A DNA stretch of 64,000 bases from Macrophomina tecta (Eukaryota > Ascomycota > Dothideomycetes > Botryosphaeriales > Botryosphaeriaceae): the NCBI GenBank assembly GCA_024180945.1, contig JAKSGN010000002.1, positions 868,001 through 932,000 of the forward strand, in the 5' to 3' direction. The notes beneath the pieces are model-generated. The model worked only from the letters and a program-made list of their open reading frames with translations. It was not told the DNA's origin and searched no databases. Within the stretch, counting starts at the first letter, position 1. Each line of letters begins with the position of its first letter. Shown piece by piece: positions 57,475 to 64,000 of this stretch. The translations under genes were made by a program, and so were the position numbers.

Positions 57475-57992
57475 TTCATGTTGAACCCCCGCGCCCCGAC
57501 GCGCGCCGTGTCCGCCCCAAGCCTGCCCAGCCGCAAAATTTCCAGCGTCTTGCCCTTGAGCGCAGCCGTGAACGACGTCCCCCGCCCGCCGCCCTTGGCT
57601 ACAGCATCGTCGCGCGCGATGTGGCGGGTAATGCCCCGGATCAGCGCCCAGGCGTGCTCCAGGGTCGCGTCGAGCGGGGTGGCGACGGGCGGGGTGCGCG
57701 CAGGCCGCCGTGTCGATGCTGGCGTGGCCCGGGCCGGTGGTCAGCAGGACTTTGAGGTTGGGGAGGGAGTCTATGAAGCTAGCGGGAAAGGGGGTGCGCT
57801 CTCGCATGGTGGATATGATGGTGAAGGGCTGGAGCCGCTCGATGAGGGTTCCTTTCCCATCTGTGATGTCGGAACTGAGACGGTCCCGGAAGACCTCGAT
57901 GTCGCCGGCATGCGAGAGGTGATCCGAACTTTTGAGGCAGCAATTCCCTGGTAGTTGTCGAGAATGGCGATGCGGATTTTCTTTGCGAACAT
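57475..57992 (-). pseudogene. D-isomer 2-hydroxyacid dehydrogenase, frameshifted and truncated
   Basis: The minus-strand start MFAKKIRIAILDNYQGIAAS is typical of the family's N-terminus. A frameshift at about 57930 is needed to continue as DHLSHAGDIEVFRDRL, ITDGKGTLIERLQPFTIIST and FIDSLPNLKVLLTTGPGHAS. A second shift at about 57700 leads to VATPLDATLEHAWALIRGIT and GKTLEILRLGRLGADTARVG, the start of the NAD-binding fold. Homology ends at about 57475 before the catalytic Arg-Glu-His region. The gene is therefore broken in three ways. Introns cannot explain the shifts because no donor and acceptor pairs fit. Confidence 0.65.
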
Positions 57993-59015
57993 GATAATTT
58001 TTTTTTTTGTTTGGTTGAAACTATTTGTCGCTGTACGAGCGGGAAGGTAAGCACCGATGATGTGATTGAGACTTGGGTCCGCAAGCGCGCTCATGTTTCG
58101 GGGATGAAGGGCAAACTGAAGAGGAGGACCCATCCACTCCGCTCCTCGCCGGCGCCTACCTGACACGCAGTCTCTCTAGGGACGGGACGTCCGTACGTTT
58201 CAGTAGCGATTGGAAGATTCCGTGCCGAGTCTGCGTCTTTCAGCTCCTCCGACGGATGGTATCAGCTGCCTTTCCTTTCACTGGTGCGGGCATCAACTGA
58301 TGTAGAGAGCACTCAAGGATGATTTACACTTTGTACGGCGGACTTGCCGCGAAGAAGGGATGTAGGGCTGGAAACCGAGAGGTTGTGCACGTGCGTACCT
58401 CTGGCTACCCGGCGATGTTTGGCATGGGAAAAAGTAGACTGTTGTCCGTGGGACGTCCCATGAATATGCCATGGTCGAATCAATTGCAAGGGGCTCGTAT
58501 TCCTGCGTCACGAGTCCATGGATGGAAGGGCAGTGGGGCCTTTGGCTGGCGTCATATCATGATCGATATAGCCTGATTGAGGAGGGCGGAAGGACGTAGG
58601 GACCGCTGAGCAGTAAGAGAGGGTTAACAAACGTATCCGACACGCGATTGAATTGGACACAAAGGTCGTACGGCTTCTAGAACGGGGTGGCAGCTCAATC
58701 TGAAGCAATGGATTTTGCCCCACTCCTAAAGTTATCGCATGAACTCTGAACAGATGCACTGCCGGTTGCGGGCTAGCGCACCGTCGTCCACCCCCGCAAT
58801 TTGATGATCCAGGGGCCCAGCGCTAAACCTGCCCCAGCTCGCGCCCGTGAAGCTGTGACTCGACAACTGCACTCCATTCCTTTTTATTCTTGCCCGCGTG
58901 CCCTGTCTTTCCTTGACAACTTCCAGAAGGGCGGAAAGAAAGGATCAGCTGCGTACCAGCCATTGGGCTCCTCGACGATCTCCCGCGCCTCTGGACGAAC
59001 CGACAGGAACCCACC
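57993..59015. other. intergenic region
   Basis: About 1 kb between the dehydrogenase pseudogene and the retropepsin-like ORF. No supportable gene or repeat. Confidence 0.5.
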
Positions 59016-59747
59016 ATGCCCAACACCGAATTCCGCCTGAACCACAAGGCCTGGGTGCTGCTGTCAGCTGACAGCGGCTACTCCATGTGCAACGACCTCA
59101 GCCGCTTCACCAGCCTATGAGCCATCAAGCCGCTGCAGACCTCGGACGTGTCCAGGCGCCTGAAGTTCGCCTACGCCATCGGTGACGTCAGGCTCAAGAT
59201 CAAGACCGTCGGCGACGAGACGGGCGAGCTGGCCCTGCGCGGCGTCCTCTACGTCCCGGACCTGGTCTACAACATCATCACCGGCAGCTCCCTGGTCGGC
59301 ATAGGCGCGCCCTTTGAGGAGGGCGCCATCGACACCACGCACGGCGGCCAGATGATCTCCGACAGGGACAAGACCCCCCGCATCCTGTTTCCCTCGAGCC
59401 AGGACAAGTCGAGCGGCCTGTCCTATCTGCAGCTCGCCGACGAGTACTCCGCCTTGTGGCCCGAGGACACCCCAACCGAAGGCCGGCCCTTACTCTTGTC
59501 TCTGACCGTATCCGCCAAGGGCAATCCCGTCTTTAAAGGGGCCACCTTCCTGCGCCATGACGAGCTTGCCATGACCACCTCTGCCAATGGAAGCAATGCC
59601 TCTGATGGCACTCTGTCGCCTACCGCTGAGAAGGAGAAGTTTGGGACCGCTGCGCTTGTGCACCAGCTCTGGAACAAGCATGCCGCTTTGGAATCTGAGG
59701 TTGCCAACCTCCGTGAGAGAGTAGAGAAAGCCGGGCTGGAGCAATAG
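59016..59747 (+). pseudogene. copia-type retropepsin-domain ORF with one in-frame stop
   Basis: The frame MPNTEFRLNHKAWVLLSADS then GYSMCNDLSRFTSL reaches a TGA at 59118-59120. It continues in the same frame without further breaks as RRLKFAYAIGDVRLKIKT, GELALRGVLYVPDLVYNI and on to a TAG/TAA-type end at 59747. The 'DSG...MCND', 'IGDV' and 'LRGVLYVPDL' pattern is that of the pepsin-like domain between gag and integrase in Ty1/copia elements. No integrase or reverse transcriptase follows. The C-terminus has a coiled coil (HAALESEVANLRERVEKAG) instead. It may be a stranded fragment of a domesticated host family that recently acquired a stop. No long terminal repeats are visible. Confidence 0.6.
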
Positions 59748-60133
59748 AGAAGGAGAGAAGTGCCACACAGGTAAGCCGGTAAAAGCGCGCGTGCTGGGCT
59801 CTCACACGGATTAATCGGAAGCATAGAGAACCAAATTTCGCCAGCGAGCACCGGCGCACCTACCAGAGTTGGTGTCAACCGGTATCTATGAATTTAGTAA
59901 ATCATCCCGGAAGGCAGGAGCCTCCGGCCGCGTCCAGCACACGAAGCATTGGTGCCTTCAAAAACATACATTGCATGGGAATTCTTTTTAATTGTCACTT
60001 CAATTCTTGCTTTCCTCGTCATTGGCCCGCATTCGAATCCTTCCTTCCGTCCTACTCGCAGTGAAACATCACAACGGTCAAACTTTTCCTTCATTACTAT
60101 CTCAGCGGACGCGGACCCATCATCCAGGACATC
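59748..60133. other. intergenic region
   Basis: About 390 bp between converging units; it holds the 3' flank of the aldo-keto reductase gene. Nothing further seen. Confidence 0.5.
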
Positions 60134-61489
60134 TCAGAGCTTCCTCGGAGCAATCGGCTGTTGTTTCGGCACAGTGTCGATGTATCCGGCCGCCTTCACA
60201 AGCTCGATGTCTCCGGTAGACATCTGGTTGTGGTACGTCTGCTGACCGCCGAACTCAAACAGGAAGTTCATGGGGAAGCCGACATCGAACGGCTCCGCCT
60301 TCTCGATCTCCTCAATCTCCTCCGGCTTGAGGGCAATGCTCAATGCCTCAATATTGCCCTTCAGATGCTCCACCTTGCGCCCGCCAACAATCGGGAAGAC
60401 GTACGGCGACTTGTGCATCACATACGCCAACGCAATCGACGTCAAATGCACGCCCCGCGCCTTCGCAATCTTGTCCAGTGCCGCAGCCACCTTCTTGTCC
60501 TTCTCGCGCTGGGGAAACAGCTTGCGACCCTCCTCGCCCTGCTGCGCCAGCTGCTCCTCCGTCTTGAACAAGCCGCCGCCTAGTGCGTTCCAGGGCGCCA
60601 GCGCCATGCCCTCGTGCTGCGCCATGGGGATGATTTCACGCTCGAAGTCACGGTCGGCCGCGCTCCAGCGGCCCTGGTAGACGCTGAAGGGCGTGAGCGC
60701 GTGGTCGCGCGCATACTGGTTGGCCTGCGAGACGATCCAGGCGGGCGTGTCGCTGATGCCGAGATAGAGGACTTTGCCAGCCGCGACGAGGTGGTGCAGC
60801 GAGCGCATCACCTCGGGGATCGAGGTCGAGAAGTCCCACCAGTGGAGGTAGAGCTGTGAGAGTTCATCGGTCAGACGCTAATTGCTCCCCGGACGATTGG
60901 AGGTGAGGTGGAAAAAAAAAAAAAAAAAAAGAAAGGACGCACCAGGTCGATGTAGTCGGTCTTGAGCTTCCGCAAGCTCGCTTCTACGGAGACTTTCAGG
61001 CTCTTGGTGTGGTTCCCCTGGTAGTTGGTCTTGATCTTCTCGCCGCCCTTGCCGGAAGGGTAGCACGACGTGTATTTGGTTGCGATGACCAGCTGGTCGC
61101 GGTTCTGGCGCTCTTGCATCCAGTCACCAATCCATTCCTCGCTCTCCTCGCCTTGGTCTGCGCCTTTCGTTAGCCGGCGATGAGCGTGGTGGGGGTGGAG
61201 GGAGCGACTTGCAGTTGTTGGCGGTGTCAATGAAGTTGCCGCCTGCGTCGAAGAAGAAGTCGAGGATCTCGTAAGTCGTCTTCTTGTCGCACTTGCCCAT
61301 GAATGCTTGCCTGGAGATTTGGTTGTGAGAAGGTGGTGTCAAGAGTAGACGAAGCTCGGGTGCTCACCAGGCATCGCCGAAGTTCATTGCTCCCAGGCAT
61401 AGGGGAGAGACGCGGACGCCGGCGGATGGCGACAGGATCCTGTGGTAGCCAAGAGCGGTCTTGGGCGGCGGAGGAGGTGCGAATGCCAT
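60134..61489 (-). CDS. aldo-keto reductase, aryl-alcohol / norsolorinic-acid reductase type
   Basis: Minus-strand exons 61489-61368, 61310-61213, 61157-60943 and 60853-60134 give 384 aa, close to the usual length of about 377-390. NADPH-linked reduction of aromatic aldehydes or ketones is the family role. The four catalytic residues are visible: Asp and Tyr in [13 protein letters not shown], Lys in LVIATKYTS and His in LYLHWWDFS. The C-terminal cofactor motif is [19 protein letters not shown]. Intron 2 has a GC donor (T/GCAAGT) instead of GT, and it splits the codon of the catalytic Tyr. Intron 3 carries 19 pyrimidines (A19 on the + strand at 60912-60930). An upstream ATG at 61558 is in frame, but [19 protein letters not shown] fits the family start. 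Substrate is unknown. Confidence 0.9.
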
Positions 61490-62849
61490 GATTGATTCGA
61501 GATTGTTGGAGGGGGGCAGTTGATGAGTGAAGGGGATGGATGAGGTTCGCTGGGTCAATTGGAGCTGGTCTGAGAGAGAGGGAGCAGTGGCAGAGCTGAA
61601 TCAAGGAGTGGTCTCCGCCCGCTTTTCAATGTTATGGGATACGCAACCATCAGAGTGCCCCTGGCCCAAGCTCCACGGATTTAAGAGCTAGACACCGTGA
61701 ATGCCGTCACTAGCTGAGATGCTATGGTCTGACCCGCACGAAAGTCGGCCGAGGAAAAACTCCGGTAGAATTTAATGGAAGTCCGGAGCGTGAAAGAAAC
61801 GCAAGAGTTATTAGCTCCCTCGCGGGCAGATGCACATGTCAAAAGCGGGACGTTTGCGGTGCTCGAAGGACCCGAGGGAGAAGCAGACTTTGAAGATGAT
61901 CGGAGCGCCACAACAGCTCTGAAGATTTTGTTCCATGGAATCAAATGCGGGGTGACAAATAAGGGTGTGTCGGGGACTTTTGCAAGGAGTAACTTGAGGG
62001 GTTTGCATATAACAGGTCGACTGCCTATCAGGCTATGCGGGGTACCGTCCCGAACATTCATGGTGTCTTGTCTATGCGGCACCGGGGTAGCCACGGGAAT
62101 ATAGTGGCCGCAAGCGCCCCGACCGCCCGCCAAGATAACGGCAACGCAGTTACGATCAAACACCGCACGTACCTATTCGAGTCCTGAGGACCGGACTACA
62201 CATGGGCTCCGTGGCCCACACCGCTAATAGTACGTGAGGCGTGTTTGCCATGTCTCATCACCGCCCAATTGATCACTTCTTTACAGGATAATACGGAGCG
62301 GGTCCCATACTCAGCAACTCTAGTGTAGTGAGGGGAATTTTAGCTTAAATGGATTATGCAAGTTTTCAACCCCCACAATCCAATTGTGGCAGAACGCTAT
62401 TGGCGGCGGTGCCCACAATCTAGTCATGTCCAGCTACCCCACATGCCGCGAAGCAAGCCGGTCCGCTGCAGTTGGTTGTCTTACATCCTTTGTGGGCAGA
62501 TGGAGAGTTAAAGCAGTCTTTCGGATGTAAATGTTTTCAACCCTTTTCCGCACCTGCTTCATCTCCCCACGGAAGAAATTGTGATCGTTTTGAGGACCAT
62601 GCCTGACTCCCGACTGCGGAGCTAGGTCTACGGATCGACGCTCTCATGCTTACGCCCTTGGCGCCCCACGATCGGTAGATACACAACACACTGAGCACGG
62701 CAAAGATATCGCTTTCCCAAAAGCATCTTCAAGATCTTGCATTCCGCGTCTATATGCACAATAAAATGACAGCGTCAGGGCCACTGATGGGATAACTGAT
62801 ATGCACAAGAAGTGAAATCTTTCGCTCCTCCGTCCACCCCATTCTTCGC
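61490..62849. other. intergenic region with partial repeat
   Basis: About 1.36 kb between the aldo-keto reductase start and the endoglucanase end. No supportable gene. A 59-bp partial member of the inverted-repeat family is at 62506-62564. Confidence 0.5.
62506..62564. repeat. 59-bp partial member of the inverted-repeat family
   Basis: The left end AGTTAAAGCAGTCTTTCGGA matches the family consensus at most positions. A weaker right end, whose complement reads AGATGAAGCAGGTGCGGA, closes a 59-bp palindrome. It is 14 bp shorter than the full copies, as if the centre was deleted. Confidence 0.4.
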
Positions 62850-63928
62850 TTAAGCGTATTGTGTGAGAGTATCGATGTAGTACTTCCACGAAGATCCTGT
62901 CGGAGGCTCGATAGAGTAGAGGTAGTCACCCCACCTTGATTACATACTATTAGCATCATTGCATCAAAAAAAAAGGGGGACTGCCGGAGTCATGATACTT
63001 ACCAGGGACCCGCAGCCCACCACAGGTGACCAGTCCAGACATCACTGTTGTCCTTCAGGTACTGAAGACCATCCTTGACAGCCTCCAGGCACTGCGTGTT
63101 GTTGCCGCCAGCATACTCGCCGATGAGGCCCTTGTTTCCGGTCTCGCGGAGCCACTGAGTAGCAGCCTTGAGTCTCTCGCTGAAGATGGTCGAGCTGACG
63201 CACTCCTGATGGGTGCCGGATCCGTCGACGTCGAGGTACTGGTGCATCTGGTAAATGAGCTTGGAGCTGCCGTTCGCGGCAGGGTCGGTCAGGGCGCCCA
63301 TGGTGGCGGCGTTGCCGGAGGAGACCCAGGTCCAGGCACCGGTCCAGCTGTTGCCCTCAGGGGTGATGTACTGGGAAGTGGCACCGGCCTCGCGGATGCC
63401 GTCGATGGCGGCCTGGTTGAGCTTCACGACGAGGTCCTGGTCCATGTCGTGGAACTCGTTGTTGGTGTCGAAGACGACGAGGGGGTTGTCGGCGAAGGGC
63501 GCGGCCACCGTCTTCCACCACTGCTTGAAGCCGGCGACGTCCTCAATGATCGCGCCGTAGTAGCGGCCGTAGTTGTGCGGCTGGATCATTGCGTACGCGC
63601 CCTTGCTGGTAATGTAGTTGATGTTGTCCGTGAGGTTGCCAAAGTAGTTGGGGTCGAGCGTGCCATTCAGCGAGTTGGGGATGAGCCGCTCCATGGCAAA
63701 GTTCAGGCGGAACATGTTCATGCCCTTGCTGATGAAGGTGTCGATGGTCGACATATCGTACCAGATGTAGTGCTTGTTGTAGGTACCGGGGAAGATGCCA
63801 TCACCGAACTCCGCACCGCTCTCGTTGACGCCAAACCACAAGAACTTGTTTTGGCGGCGGACCTTTGAGGGAGCAGCAACAGCGAGACCAGCCGTTCCGG
63901 CGGCCAGCAAGAGGGAGAAGAAACGCAT
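62850..63928 (-). CDS. secreted GH5 endo-beta-1,4-glucanase
   Basis: Minus-strand exons 63928-63003 and 62934-62850 give 336 aa; the intron splits a Trp codon in phase 2. The signal peptide MRFFSLLLAAGTAGLAVAAP is followed by a dibasic site (KVRR) and then the mature enzyme. Family 5 features: FLWFGVNESGAEFG, MNMFRLNFAMERLIPN, IQPHNYGRYYG, acid/base glutamate in VVFDTNNEFHDM and nucleophile glutamate in LIGEYAGGNN. Aromatic residues of the cleft (GAWTWVSSGNA, HLWWAAGPWWGDYL) are conserved. It cleaves internal cellulose or beta-glucan bonds outside the cell. No cellulose-binding module is attached. An upstream in-frame ATG at 63964 would bury the signal peptide and is rejected. The promoter is mostly outside the window. 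Confidence 0.93.
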
Positions 63929-64000
63929 TGTGGATCGGAGAGAGGGAATGACAGACCAGGCCAAGGGTGAAGGAGGGAATTGCTCGCAGACTAGCTGGAG
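63929..64000. promoter_or_regulatory. proximal promoter / 5' leader of the endoglucanase gene
   Basis: Only 72 bp remain before the window ends. The sequence is CT-rich on the complementary strand; no individual regulator site is called. Confidence 0.4.

Noticed and set aside
63026..63868. 280-codon plus-strand ORF opposite the endoglucanase
   Set aside because: It is an antisense shadow caused by strong third-position GC bias; the translation is Val/Leu/Asp-rich with no domain, while the minus strand encodes a complete GH5 enzyme.
1..64000. CRISPR arrays, operons, Shine-Dalgarno sites and prophage features
   Set aside because: The window is eukaryotic: spliced genes, fungal protein families and no regularly spaced direct repeats.

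Overview
The window is nuclear DNA of a filamentous ascomycete (Pezizomycotina; a dothideomycete fits best but is not proven). The reasons are short GT..AG introns of about 45-70 nt, many with a CTAAC-type branch site, a fused alpha-beta tryptophan synthase, an ERT1/AcuK zinc-cluster regulator, a Dicer-like 2 protein, a fungal CENP-Q/Fta7 protein and a Mug190-type C2 protein. Exon structures were worked out by eye from splice signals, reading phase and recalled family sequences. No search was run.

Layout. The left three quarters (1-50.4 kb) is housekeeping-like and gene-dense. In order it holds: the 3' end of an unknown gene; a GH63-type glycosidase (+); a CENP-Q/Fta7 kinetochore protein (+); the gluconeogenesis regulator ERT1/AcuK (+); the meiotic TPR protein Spo22/Zip4 (+); a membrane-anchored SMP/C2 protein of the Mug190 type (-), divergent from GlcNAc-6-phosphate deacetylase (+); a Gyp5-type TBC Rab-GAP (-); bifunctional tryptophan synthase (-) with a Gcn4/CpcA-type TGAGTCA site upstream; proteasome subunit alpha-2 (-), divergent from a RING-CH membrane protein (+); two unrecognised proteins (+ and -); an Hsp70-like ATPase (+); a Gly/His-rich protein (-); and Dicer-like 2 (+).

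The right quarter (50.4-64 kb) is more accessory and partly decayed. It holds a frameshifted small cysteine-containing secreted-protein gene, remnants of an MFS transporter and of an unidentified gene, an intact phenol 2-monooxygenase-like flavoprotein (-), two broken genes abutting tail to tail (a '+' fungal NACHT/ankyrin-type N-terminal domain and a '-' 2-hydroxyacid dehydrogenase), a copia-type retropepsin-domain ORF with one stop, an aldo-keto reductase (-) with a GC-AG intron, and a secreted GH5 endoglucanase (-).

The most interesting unexplained structure is a dispersed palindromic repeat. Four copies are each exactly 73 bp (15951, 28129, 35109, 41908), with terminal inverted repeats of about 28-30 bp on the consensus AGTTGAAGCAGTCGTCCGGA and a TCCGGA core. 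One copy lies inside an intron of the Hsp70-like gene. A 34-bp collapsed palindrome, a diverged hairpin and a 59-bp partial copy appear to belong to the same family.
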